Part shown: positions 8,536-16,942 of the stretch, piece after piece
Position numbering within the stretch: position 1 is the first letter of the stretch
Layout of the letters: each line of letters begins with the position of its first letter
Source: Falseniella ignava CCUG 37419
Lineage (GTDB): Bacteria; Bacillota; Bacilli; Lactobacillales; Aerococcaceae
DNA: 60,087 nucleotides
Assembly (NCBI RefSeq): GCF_000301055.1
Contig: NZ_JH932301.1
Location: 538,637-598,723, forward strand
Direction: 5' to 3'
Translations under genes and position numbers: made by a program
Notes under the pieces: model-generated
Told to the model about the DNA's origin: nothing
Databases searched by the model: none
What the model saw: the letters and a program-made list of their open reading frames with translations, nothing else

Positions 8536-9374
8536 TTAATATCGAGAGTATAAAGGGCAAGATAAGAAGTTTAGCAGAGAAGGAAAATTTAAAATCGCAA
8601 GAAGTTCTGCAAATATATTTTTTTGAAAGATTTTTAGAAAGGCTATCTAAATCAAAGTACAAAAATAATTTTGTAATAAAGGGAGGATTCTTAATATCTT
8701 CTTTAATTGGAATTGAAAATAGAACAACCATGGATATGGACACAACCGTAAAAGGCATAGCCCTAAAAGAAGAAAAAATAAAAGAAATTGTAGAAAAAAT
8801 TATTAATATCAGTGTTGACGATGGAATAAAATTTGAAATAAAGGACATTAGCTATATTAGAGAAGAGGATGAGTACGAGAACTTTAGAATTTCATTAATA
8901 GCAAATGTTGGAAAAACCAAAACCCCTATGAAACTAGACCTAACAACAGGAGATGCAATAACACCAAAAGAAATAGAATATACCTATCCCTGTATCTTTA
9001 GCAAAGAAGATATAAAAATAATGGCATATCCATTAGAAACAATTCTAGCAGAAAAATATGAAACCATAATCAGAAGAAATATAACAACAACACGAATGAG
9101 AGACTTTTACGACCTATACACCCTCTACAAATTAAAAAAAGATGAGATAGATTATAAAATTTTAAAAGAAGCAATAGAAAGAACTTCCGACAAAAGAGGA
9201 AGTCAGGAGATAATGAAAGACTATGAGGAAATAATCGAGGACATAAAAGAAGATTCATACCTAAGATCCTTGTGGGAAGTATATCTCAGTGAAAATAAAT
9301 ACATTGGAGATTTGACCTTTGATAAAGTGGTTGATGTAGTGACAACTTTATCAAATAGAATTAATGAGATGTAA
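8532..9374 (+). CDS. abiEii: AbiEii-type nucleotidyltransferase toxin
   Basis: 280 residues. It has the DNA-polymerase-beta-like nucleotidyltransferase signature: KGGFLISS near 48 followed by TTMDMDT near 65, whose two Asp residues would bind metal. AbiEii toxins add nucleotides to tRNA 3' ends or otherwise block growth and give abortive phage infection. GTG at 8532 overlaps the antitoxin stop (GTGA), with GGAGG 8 bp before, so translation is coupled. Length and all catalytic residues look intact. Confidence 0.9.
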   Translation: MINIESIKGKIRSLAEKENLKSQEVLQIYFFERFLERLSKSKYKNNFVIKGGFLISSLIGIENRTTMDMDTTVKGIALKEEKIKEIVEKIINISVDDGIKFEIKDISYIREEDEYENFRISLIANVGKTKTPMKLDLTTGDAITPKEIEYTYPCIFSKEDIKIMAYPLETILAEKYETIIRRNITTTRMRDFYDLYTLYKLKKDEIDYKILKEAIERTSDKRGSQEIMKDYEEIIEDIKEDSYLRSLWEVYLSENKYIGDLTFDKVVDVVTTLSNRINEM

Positions 9375-9677
9375 TTTAACGGACGCTGTATGGCAAATTG
9401 TAGACAAGAAAATATTTAGAATACTTAAAACAAGGAAATGCTGTAAAATCTTCGAAAAAGTAAAACAAGAAATGAGAAAGATAACAAACATATGGGAATG
9501 TTCGTATATTGTATTCTAAGTTATTAAAATTAAAAGAACAAGTAAAGAAAAGAGTCAAGATAAAGATGAAAAGACCATATTAGGATAAATAAAAACTTTA
9601 GAACAGATGAAAAAAACTAAGTAAAGTAAGAAATATTACAGCGAATGTACGAGAGATAAAATTCGGCAGTCTTTGGA
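9375..9677. other. Gene-less stretch after abiEii
   Basis: A-rich sequence with stop codons in all frames; possibly the worn remains of a coding region. Its end (GGCAGTC, TTTG loop, then GACTACC and a T-run past the IS) would form the abiE terminator if the IS256 copy were removed. Confidence 0.45.
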
Positions 9678-11002
9678 AGTCAAGTCCACAATCCTGTGTA
9701 AAATACTATACAATGTTTTACCGGTCACTCATTGATCAAACTTAATATATTTTCTTGTAGAACTGAGCCATTCATCATGAAGGTCCATAAGGACAGCTCC
9801 AATTAATCGATTGGCGGACGCTCGGTTGGGAAAGATACGAATAATCTTTTCTCTTCTGCGGACTTCCTGGTTCAGTCGTTCAAGAAGGTTAGTGCTTTTT
9901 AGCCGATTGTGGCCATTTCCGATGACCGTGTATTGAAAGGCATCTTCGAAGCCATTATCCAATGTTTCGCATGCTTTTGTATATTTGGACTGGTCAATAT
10001 ATTCACCGACTAAGGCATTCTTAGCTGTTCGAGCGAGTTCAATATCCGTAAACTTAAAGATCGCTTTTACTGCTTCTCTAAACGGTTTTGAATTCTTTTT
10101 TGGAATGGAACTGAAGATATTTCTTAAAAAATGGACCTGACATCTCTGCCAACTTGCGTTGGTAAAGGACTTACGAATCGCAGACACTAGGCCTTTATGG
10201 GCATCAGAAATGATGAGTTCTGTCCCCTGTAGACCGCGTTCTTTTAAGTAGTCAAAGAAGATGGACCATGTGTCATCACTTTCTTCATTTTGGATCATGA
10301 AGCCAATGATTTCACGATCACCCCCTTCTGTTATCCCGATCGCAATATGGCAGCTTTTAGAAAGCACTCGATGGTCCTCACGGACTTTTATGTAGAGAAC
10401 ATCAGTCATCAGATAAGGATAATTCGTACCTGAGAGCGAACGGTTCTGCCATTCGTTGACCATCGGGTCTAACTGTTCAGTCAGGCTAGAAACAAAAGAT
10501 TTCGATACCGATTTTCCACAGAGCTTTTCAACAATCTTTGAAACTTTACGTGTCGAAACGCCTGAAACATACATCTCAAGCATTGAAGCGAGCAGTGCCT
10601 TTTCATTTCGCTGATAACGCTCAAACACCGTCGGTGAAAATTCACCATCACGTGTTCTAGGCACTTTTAATTCGAGTGTGCCCACACGAGTCGTAAAGTC
10701 TCGCTCATAATAGCCATTTCTTTGACTCTGACGACTTTCTGAACGTTCATAGTCATCGGCTTGAATATATTCTGTTCGTTGATTTTCCATCAATTGGTTG
10801 AAAACAGTGGTCAAAATATTTTTAGACACATCATCTTTAACGGAATGTTCAATAATACTTTGAACCTCTTCGTTGTTCAGTGTAAAATGTACTTGGGTCA
10901 TGTAACGTCCTCCTGGGTATGTTTTTAGTGGTTAAAAACATTGTACCGTAAAAGGGCTGTTACATGGCCTTTTAACTTTTACACAATTATATGGACTTTA
11001 TC
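9678..11002 (-). mobile_element. IS256-family insertion sequence, copy 1
   Basis: 1325 bp with imperfect terminal repeats: left AGTCAAGTCCACAATCC, right (reversed) GATAAAGTCCATATAATT, both leading into TGTGTAAAA. An 8-bp target duplication TCTTTGGA is seen at 9670-9677 and 11003-11010. Nearly identical to the copy at 30394-31718. Confidence 0.92.
9729..10901 (-). CDS. IS256-family transposase (Mutator-like)
   Basis: 390 residues, normal length for the family. It has the N-terminal RNGYYERDF/KVPRTRDGEFSP region near 60-87 and the DDE catalytic residues in the usual settings (LMTDVLYIKV near 164, IISDAHKGL near 230, and the RRREKIIRIFPN region near 350). It differs from copy 2 by one residue that I see (NRASANR here, NRSSANR there). 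Start ATG with AGGAGG. Intact and potentially active. Confidence 0.93.
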   Translation of the reverse strand: MTQVHFTLNNEEVQSIIEHSVKDDVSKNILTTVFNQLMENQRTEYIQADDYERSESRQSQRNGYYERDFTTRVGTLELKVPRTRDGEFSPTVFERYQRNEKALLASMLEMYVSGVSTRKVSKIVEKLCGKSVSKSFVSSLTEQLDPMVNEWQNRSLSGTNYPYLMTDVLYIKVREDHRVLSKSCHIAIGITEGGDREIIGFMIQNEESDDTWSIFFDYLKERGLQGTELIISDAHKGLVSAIRKSFTNASWQRCQVHFLRNIFSSIPKKNSKPFREAVKAIFKFTDIELARTAKNALVGEYIDQSKYTKACETLDNGFEDAFQYTVIGNGHNRLKSTNLLERLNQEVRRREKIIRIFPNRASANRLIGAVLMDLHDEWLSSTRKYIKFDQ

Positions 11003-11052
11003 TCTTTGGACTACCTTTATTTTTTTGTTCATTTAAAGTGATATATCAAATG

Positions 11053-11082
11053 TTGAAAATAACCTATAGTTAATGTTATAAT
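11053..11082 (+). promoter_or_regulatory. Promoter of the XRE-Gabija operon
   Basis: TTGAAA (11053-11058), 18 bp, TATAAT (11077-11082) with extended TG. It lies 87 bp before the XRE gene. Confidence 0.65.
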
Positions 11083-11169
11083 TAATCAGTATGCAATAAC
11101 AAACATAAGTATATTTTAAATGTATATATGTACGAGATTAGCAATCAGAAAAATAATCTTGGAGGTTAT

Positions 11170-11376
11170 ATGGAATTAAGTTATAAAAGGTTATTTAAAA
11201 AACTTATCGATTTAGATATGCAACATAATGAGCTTATGGAGAAAGCCAATGTAAGTAGGAGTACATTTTATAAACTAAAGAATGGTGAGAATGTAACTAC
11301 TGATGTTTTGCTCAGAATTTGTGATGCATTGGATTGCGACATATCAGACATTATGGAGTGTATTAAAAATGATTGA
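11170..11376 (+). CDS. Small XRE-family (Cro/CI) regulator
   Basis: 68 residues from ATG 11170, chosen because GGAGG lies 4 bp upstream. Almost the whole protein is one helix-turn-helix domain (ELMEKANVSRSTFYKLKNGE, about 20-39), ending in the C-terminal helix typical of YozG/Xre-like mini-repressors. It lies 22 bp before the OLD-nuclease gene and is probably co-transcribed. The inference is that it controls the defence genes. Strong confidence in the fold, moderate in the role. Confidence 0.82.
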   Translation: MELSYKRLFKKLIDLDMQHNELMEKANVSRSTFYKLKNGENVTTDVLLRICDALDCDISDIMECIKND

Positions 11377-11398
11377 AATAATAAACGGAGATTGAAAA

Positions 11399-13027
11399 TT
11401 GATAAAAAAAGTTAGGATTAAAAATTTTAAATGTTTTAAAGATTGGTTTGAATTAGATTTAAATGGTGGCATAAATATTTTGGTAGGAAATAATGAAGAG
11501 GGTAAATCAACTATACTTGAAGCTATACATTTAGCATTAACTGGTTTTTATAGAGGTAATTATATTAATCGTGAATTATCTCAATATTTATTCAATAGAG
11601 AAGTTGTAGATGAATATTTAACAAATATAAATTCCAACAGTCCTTGTGCATTGCCAGAAATTATAATAGAAATATATTTCTATGATTTAGACGATGCAAA
11701 TTTGGAGGGTAGTGGTAACGACTTAGGATTAAAAGAGGAAATAGGTTTTACATTTAAAGTATTATTTGATAATTCGTATGAAGATGAATATAAACTATTT
11801 ATGGAAAAAGGAGAATTAAGCAGTTTACCGATAGAATATTATAAAAGTGAATGGCTAGGCTTTAATAGAGAAAATATTACTACTAGAAGTATTCCTTCAA
11901 AATCATTTTTGATAGATAACTCTTCTTATAAATATAAGGATGGTTCAGATCAATATATTTCTAATATGATAAGAGGGACATTAGATAATGAAGATTTAAT
12001 TTCCATATCAAAAGCTTTTAGAGAAACTAAAGATGATTTTAGTAAGAATGAAAGTGTTAAAAATATTAACGAAAAATTAAGTAGCTCCAAATCAAATTTG
12101 GGGAAAAAAGTTAGTTTGGGTGTTAATTTAGGAAGTAATTTCAACTGGGAATCAAGTATGATAACTGAATTTGATAGTATTCCATATTCAAATGCTGGTA
12201 GAGGACTACAATGCTTATTAAAAACTGAGCTTGCATTAAATAATATTAATACAAATAAAGATAAAATAATTTTAATTGAAGAACCAGAAAACCATTTATC
12301 ATATTCTAACATGAACAATTTAATTGATATACTACAAGAAAATAGTAATAAGGAATCTAGCCAAATAATTATTTCAACTCATAGTAGTTTTGTTTTGAAC
12401 AAATTAGGATTAGAAAATTTAATACTTTTATCAAACAAAAAAAGCTCCAAAATTACAAATTTAAGTAGTGATACAGAAAAATATTTTAAAGCTATTTCAG
12501 GATACGACACATTACGAGTATTATTATGTGATAAAGCTATATTAGTTGAAGGTCCTTCAGACGAACTAATTATACAAAGAGCATATAAAGATAAATATGG
12601 CAAATTACCAATTTTTAATGGTATTGATATAATTTCTGTCGGAACATCTTTTTTAAGATTTTTAGAATTGGGTGACAAATTAGACTTAAATCTCTATGTA
12701 GTTACAGATAATGACGGAGATGTAGAAGCTTTAATGAGAAAATACAAAGATTATGAATCTAATGAAAAGATAAAAATATACTATGACGAAAAGACTTATA
12801 GTGGAGATATGGATAAATTTAATTACAATACTTTAGAGCCATGCATTTTAAGAGCAAATGATTTAGATACTCTCAACAGTATATTTAAAACTAATAAAAA
12901 AGATACTGATTCCTTATTAAAATATATGAAGAAAAACAAAACTAATTGTGCAATCAGTATTTTTGAATCAGAATTTAAAATTAAATATCCAGATTATATT
13001 AATAGAGTAATTGAAGATGTTGAATAA
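11399..13027 (+). CDS. gajA: GajA-like OLD-family ATPase/TOPRIM nuclease (Gabija)
   Basis: 542 residues. The N-terminal ABC-type ATPase has Walker A GNNEEGKST near 31 and Walker B LIEEPENHLS near 290. The C-terminal TOPRIM nuclease has ILVEGPSDE near 380 and VVTDNDGD near 436, giving the Glu and DxD metal ligands. This is the OLD/GajA architecture. In Gabija, GajA cuts DNA and is released by NTP depletion during phage replication. Start TTG 11399 with ACGGAG upstream. Its end overlaps a UvrD-like helicase gene, the defining Gabija pair. A stand-alone OLD nuclease is the alternative. Confidence 0.85.
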   Translation: MIKKVRIKNFKCFKDWFELDLNGGINILVGNNEEGKSTILEAIHLALTGFYRGNYINRELSQYLFNREVVDEYLTNINSNSPCALPEIIIEIYFYDLDDANLEGSGNDLGLKEEIGFTFKVLFDNSYEDEYKLFMEKGELSSLPIEYYKSEWLGFNRENITTRSIPSKSFLIDNSSYKYKDGSDQYISNMIRGTLDNEDLISISKAFRETKDDFSKNESVKNINEKLSSSKSNLGKKVSLGVNLGSNFNWESSMITEFDSIPYSNAGRGLQCLLKTELALNNINTNKDKIILIEEPENHLSYSNMNNLIDILQENSNKESSQIIISTHSSFVLNKLGLENLILLSNKKSSKITNLSSDTEKYFKAISGYDTLRVLLCDKAILVEGPSDELIIQRAYKDKYGKLPIFNGIDIISVGTSFLRFLELGDKLDLNLYVVTDNDGDVEALMRKYKDYESNEKIKIYYDEKTYSGDMDKFNYNTLEPCILRANDLDTLNSIFKTNKKDTDSLLKYMKKNKTNCAISIFESEFKIKYPDYINRVIEDVE

Positions 13028-14225
13028 ATTATTCATAGCTGCTGCTGGAGCAGGGAAAACAACATTAATTGTGAATGACGCTTTAAAAAATAAAGATAAA
13101 AAGATTTTGATAACAACATATACAAATGCAAATTGTGATTCTATAAAAAAGAAAATAATTAAAATAAATGGAACCATTCCTAAAAATATTGAAATTTTAA
13201 CATGGTTTTCATTTTTACTGAAACATGGATTAAGACCATATCAAGATATAATGTTTAGTCAGAGAATTAATGGAATAGTACCCGTAAACGGTAAGAGTTC
13301 TAAATATATAAAAAGAAATGATTCTAAATATTTTATTAATAAAGAAAATTTAATTTACACAGATAAAATATCTGATGCGATTATATTCATGGAAGAAAAA
13401 AATCCAGGTTATATTTTTACTAGGATTTCAAAAATATATAATTTAATATACATTGATGAAGTCCAAGATTTAGCAGGGTATGATTTAGATGTTTTAAAAT
13501 ATTTAATTGAGGTTGGTATAAATTTGATTATGGTAGGAGACTATAGACAAGCAACTTATAGTACTCATAATACATCAAAATATAAAAAATATAATAGTGG
13601 GAAAATAGTGAACTTTTTTAAGAATGAAAACTCACATTTAAATGTTGAAATTGACGACTCAACTTTAAATTGTTCGCATAGATCTAATCAGAAAATATGT
13701 GATTTTGCTTCAAAAATAGCTGATGATAATCTAATAATAAAATCAGCAAGTAAATTCAAAGATAACCATGAAGGTATATTTTTTATATCCAAAGAAGAAG
13801 TAGACTTATACCTTGAAATATATAAGCCTGTTCAACTTAGACACGATAAAAGAACAAAGGTTAATGAAAACTATAGGGTATATAATTTTGGTGACTCTAA
13901 AGGTTTACAATTTGAAAGGGTATTAATTTACCCTACAAGCCCCATATTAAAGTGGATAGAAAATCCCGAAAGTAAATTGGTTGATTTAAGCAGAGCGGGG
14001 TTTTATGTTGCAGTTACAAGAGCTAAACACAGTGTAGCTATTGTGTGTGATAAAAAATTTCTTAATAGAGATAGAATTAAATCCTACTTATTACCAGAAG
14101 ATTTTTTTATAAGCTTTCGTAATAGTATCATATTACTTCTCGGCTTCCTTTCCATAATAATTTTCATAGTTTTTTCTATATTGAACAAGGTCAGAAAATT
14201 GTTCTTTATTCAAAGAATGATGTGA
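13017..14225 (+). CDS. gajB: GajB-like UvrD/PcrA superfamily 1 helicase, altered 3' end
   Basis: Up to 402 residues from ATG 13017, overlapping gajA by 11 bp. Helicase motifs: Walker A AAAGAGKTT near 8, motif II IDEVQDL near 145, GDYRQAT near 171, and motif VI VAVTRAKHSVAIV near 340. GajB works with GajA in phage defence. The last 40 or so residues are hydrophobic and unlike a helicase: from about 14110 the frame runs antisense to the relaxase tail. The stop at 14223-14225 lies inside the IS3 terminal repeat (IS begins 14218). GajB proteins are usually about 490 residues, so this one may be truncated. Its activity is uncertain. Confidence 0.75.
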   Translation: MLNKLFIAAAGAGKTTLIVNDALKNKDKKILITTYTNANCDSIKKKIIKINGTIPKNIEILTWFSFLLKHGLRPYQDIMFSQRINGIVPVNGKSSKYIKRNDSKYFINKENLIYTDKISDAIIFMEEKNPGYIFTRISKIYNLIYIDEVQDLAGYDLDVLKYLIEVGINLIMVGDYRQATYSTHNTSKYKKYNSGKIVNFFKNENSHLNVEIDDSTLNCSHRSNQKICDFASKIADDNLIIKSASKFKDNHEGIFFISKEEVDLYLEIYKPVQLRHDKRTKVNENYRVYNFGDSKGLQFERVLIYPTSPILKWIENPESKLVDLSRAGFYVAVTRAKHSVAIVCDKKFLNRDRIKSYLLPEDFFISFRNSIILLLGFLSIIIFIVFSILNKVRKLFFIQRMM

Positions 14226-14247
14226 ACCCCAAAAGTTGGAGTTTTAT

Positions 14248-14997
14248 TTAAGCGGCTAATTGAGCGGTATGTTTTCGGTATTCAACTGGAGACATACCGT
14301 TCAATTTTTCTTTTATTCGCTGGTTATTATAATAGTTAATATATTTATTTATCTTTTGTTTTAATTGTTCATAAGTCATTAAAGGTTCACCATAATACAT
14401 TTCTTGTTTTAAAATTCCAAAAAAGTTTTCCATCGGTGAGTTATCCAGACAATTTCCCTTTCGAGACATACTTTGAAAAATTTTGTTTTCCTTCAAAGTG
14501 TTAACCCACTGTCTGTGTTGATACTGCCAACCTTGATCGCTATGAATGGTGGTTCGATATACAGCGTCTCTTTCAATTATACGTATCGTTTCCTTTAAAG
14601 GTTTTATCACAAAATCTAAGGTCGGGTGAGCGCTGATATTCCAAGTAATGATCTCTGAATTAAACAAATCCATCATCGGGCTTAAATAAAGTTTCTTCCC
14701 ATCGATTGTATTAAATTCTGTCACATCAGTAACAATTTTTTGAAGCGGATATTTCGCATTAAAACGACGTTTTAAACGATTTGGTGCGGTCTTACCAATC
14801 TTTCCTTTATAAGAATTATACCTACGTGATTTTCTCCAGAACTTCGTGCATTTTAAGCCTAATTTTTTCATTAATCGTTGAACTTTCTTATGATTAATTT
14901 TTTCATCCAATCGCTTCTTTAATTCAACAGTTATTCGTCGATAACCGTAAGTTTCCTGTGAATCGTTAAAAATAGTTAGAATTTCTTTTTCTAACAC
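14248..14997 (-). CDS. IS3 transposase OrfB (DDE integrase domain)
   Basis: The open frame from its first ATG gives 249 residues: HTH_21-like start (YGYRRITVELKKRL), then an rve integrase core with Asp in VTDVTEFN, Asp in TTIHSDQGWQYQ and Glu in NSPMENFFGILKQE. The true product is longer and made by -1 slippage in orfA at an A6G tract (15165-15171, minus strand); the upstream part (ELPESSYHYHKNR) joins in that frame. Confidence 0.92.
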   Translation of the reverse strand: MLEKEILTIFNDSQETYGYRRITVELKKRLDEKINHKKVQRLMKKLGLKCTKFWRKSRRYNSYKGKIGKTAPNRLKRRFNAKYPLQKIVTDVTEFNTIDGKKLYLSPMMDLFNSEIITWNISAHPTLDFVIKPLKETIRIIERDAVYRTTIHSDQGWQYQHRQWVNTLKENKIFQSMSRKGNCLDNSPMENFFGILKQEMYYGEPLMTYEQLKQKINKYINYYNNQRIKEKLNGMSPVEYRKHTAQLAA

Positions 14998-15107
14998 TTC
15001 ATCCGGATTCGGCTGCTCTAAACGATTTTTGTGATAATGATAGCTACTTTCTGGTAACTCCAGAACAGTTAAGATGTCCTTTAGCTGAAATCCCTTTTCA
15101 AAAATTT

Positions 15108-15650
15108 CTATAGCGAATTGGGTTTGTTGGGATCTCGATGGTCTCTCAGACCCAATTCCTTTAGCTTTTTTAGGTATAAGTTTTCTATTTTTAAATAGTT
15201 TACTTCCTGACGTAAATGTTCAAGTTCCTCTTTTTCGCTAAGATTCATTTTTTGTGATTTTTTACTTAGTTTTGGCTTCTTATGCATGTTGGAAGGCCTC
15301 CCGATTGGATTATTTAACTGATTAGCCCCTCCTTCAAGATAAGCCCGCCGCCAGTTGGCGATAAGAGATGGATTGTTTAAACCAAATTTTTTGGCGGTTT
15401 CTCTGTAGGAAGCCCCAGTTTCTTGCTTATAGTGTAATACATTAAGTTTAAAATCTAAAGGATACTTTGTTTTTCCTTTGCGAGGTTTCAGGCTATTCTT
15501 CCCATAATTCTTATAGTTATTAACCCATTGTTTTGCCAGACTTTTATCAGAAATTTGATATTTATTCGCTAATGCTCTATAACCTAGTTTTCCTTCAAAA
15601 TATTCTTCAACAACACGCATTTTAAATTCGTAACTATATTTTTTAGACAT
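15108..15650 (-). CDS. IS3 transposase OrfA (helix-turn-helix)
   Basis: 180 residues with two HTH units (YRALANKYQISDKSLAKQWV and YRETAKKFGLNNPSLIANWR) and a C-terminal leucine-zipper-like coiled coil (EELEHLRQEVNYLKIENLYL). The A AAA AAG slippery sequence lies within the last 25 codons, as in other IS3 elements with programmed frameshifting. Confidence 0.92.
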   Translation of the reverse strand: MSKKYSYEFKMRVVEEYFEGKLGYRALANKYQISDKSLAKQWVNNYKNYGKNSLKPRKGKTKYPLDFKLNVLHYKQETGASYRETAKKFGLNNPSLIANWRRAYLEGGANQLNNPIGRPSNMHKKPKLSKKSQKMNLSEKEELEHLRQEVNYLKIENLYLKKLKELGLRDHRDPNKPNSL

Positions 15651-16313
15651 AAAATGACCCCCATAAAGTTAGTTTTTAACTCTAACTTTCGGGGGTCACC
15701 TCAGAATACTCTTGCATAAGGGTGTTTTTTTTCTTGCAATTTATCGAGTTTGGTTAATATTTCTTTTGTATTTGGTAGTTTTTTATAGTTTTCTAAGATC
15801 TCTTTAGCGGCTATTTTATAGACGGAAAGTTCACTATAATATTCTTCTGCAAATTGCTTATCTTCAGGATTTTTCTTATGATTTTTATAGATTTTACGAT
15901 ACTTATTTATAGTATTTATATTTTCCATATCTTGAGATAAACTCTTCATTTCAGTTTCAATTTTCTTTATTTTATCTAACAAGTCTTGTCTATCATCAGC
16001 AGATTTTTTGATCAGGTCATCGAGTTGAGTAATTGAATTAATTCCTTGTTCTCTAAGCTTAATTATCGAGTCAGCCATTGTTTTGATATTATGTTTTCTT
16101 GCCCAAACTTCATAGCCTTTAGAGGATTGAGCTTTTTCATTAGTAGATATATCAATAACATTTCCTACTCTTTTTTTAGTAGGATTCTCTTTATTTTTGA
16201 TAGCTAAATCTATTCTTTCTTGGATTTTCTCATCAGTTTTTTCACTCTTAGTTATATAGTCTATTGCCAAATTTAGAGTTGATTTTATAGGATGTATCTT
16301 TGTAATTGCCATA

Positions 16314-16670
16314 CTAATCAACAGAACCTTCCTTTGATTTATTTAGAAGTAGGGAATGGATCTGCCATATTTCTTTTGATAATTTTTCTATCTGTTTATT
16401 CATTGATTCAATTTCATTTTTGTAAATAATACCAGTTGTATTAGTTGCTTTTGCAATCTGGTTTATATTATTCGTAGCATTTGAAAGCAGCCATTGTATA
16501 TTTCTAAATGGTTCTAAGTCTACAACATATATCTCTTTTTCTAATACACATTTCCTAAGAAAGTGGGACATAGTTTTGCAATTTGCAAGTTTCATTTTCT
16601 TTTCAAAAACTTCTTTTTCTTCATCTGTTAAATATATTTTTAGTTGATTATTTCTTTTTCTATTATCCAT
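16314..16670 (-). CDS. MobC-like relaxosome accessory protein
   Basis: 118 residues. It has an N-terminal ribbon-helix-helix (NQLKIYLTDEEKEVFEKKM), the FLRKCVLEK segment, and the MobC signature NINQIAKATNTTG near 67-79, with a C-terminal coiled helix. MobC binds oriT and helps the relaxase nick. It overlaps the start of the relaxase pseudogene and sits beside the oriT-like hairpins. It appears intact although its partner is destroyed. Element mobilisation in trans by another relaxase is conceivable. Confidence 0.82.
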   Translation of the reverse strand: MDNRKRNNQLKIYLTDEEKEVFEKKMKLANCKTMSHFLRKCVLEKEIYVVDLEPFRNIQWLLSNATNNINQIAKATNTTGIIYKNEIESMNKQIEKLSKEIWQIHSLLLNKSKEGSVD

Positions 16671-16696
16671 AGTATATCTCCTCGTATAATAAATGT

Positions 16697-16749
16697 AGTC
16701 TTAAATGAATGATTTTTAAGACTTTAAACTTGTTACCCCTTTCGGGGTA
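16697..16749. other. oriT-like pair of inverted repeats
   Basis: Upstream of mobC: AGTCTTAAA / TTTAAGACT (16697-16705 and 16715-16723), then TACCCC-TTTC-GGGGTA (16734-16749). Two adjacent hairpins next to mobC are the usual layout of a transfer origin. No nic site can be assigned. Confidence 0.5.
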
Positions 16750-16764
16750 TAATTGTTTGTAAAG

Positions 16765-16936
16765 ATTGAGGTTGCCCAATTCCTCCTTGAAAATTATTTT
16801 TCCCTTTTAAGACTGGCACCTCATCTCTATAGACAGTATATGAATCAGCTGGATAGAACATTGTTTCTGTATCTCTTACGAGGCTATATCGTCCATAGAG
16901 TATGGGGAAAACCTCTTTCTAATTAAAGAAAGGTTG
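16765..16936 (+). ncRNA. Candidate IS110 bridge RNA region
   Basis: The left non-coding end contains GAGGTTGCC (16768-16776) pairing with GGCACCTC (16815-16822), one bulged T, enclosing a loop of about 38 nt. Further complementary stretches follow before the transposase. IS110-group elements encode a bridge RNA in this position that pairs with target and donor DNA. Assigned by position and one stem only. Confidence 0.45.
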
Positions 16937-16942
16937 ATGAAT

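Larger units (their letters stand above)
14218..15703 (-). mobile_element. IS3-family insertion sequence, copy A
   Basis: 1486 bp. Ends TGATGTGAACCCCAAAAGTT and, reversed, TGAGGTGACCCCCGAAAGTT form terminal inverted repeats. The 3-bp duplication GAA is seen at 14215-14217 and 15704-15706. It interrupts the 3' part of the relaxase gene. Same length as copy B at 36542-38027, and its two proteins are identical to those of copy B. Confidence 0.92.
14133..16312 (-). pseudogene. Decayed mobilisation relaxase, interrupted by IS3
   Basis: The N-terminal 30-odd residues (MAITKIHPIKSTLNLAIDYI, with the candidate nicking Tyr) are fused directly to the C-terminal half (VGNVIDISTNEKAQSSKGYE). The middle, which should hold the HUH histidines, is missing, apparently by in-frame deletion. 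An A8 run at 15725-15732 (minus strand) then shifts the frame. Correcting it gives NTLMQEYS, and after removing the IS copy and one GAA the frame continues LNKEQFSDLVQYRKNYENYYGKEAEK and stops at 14133. ATG at 16312 follows overlapping mobC. Three independent lesions make this non-functional. Confidence 0.8.
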
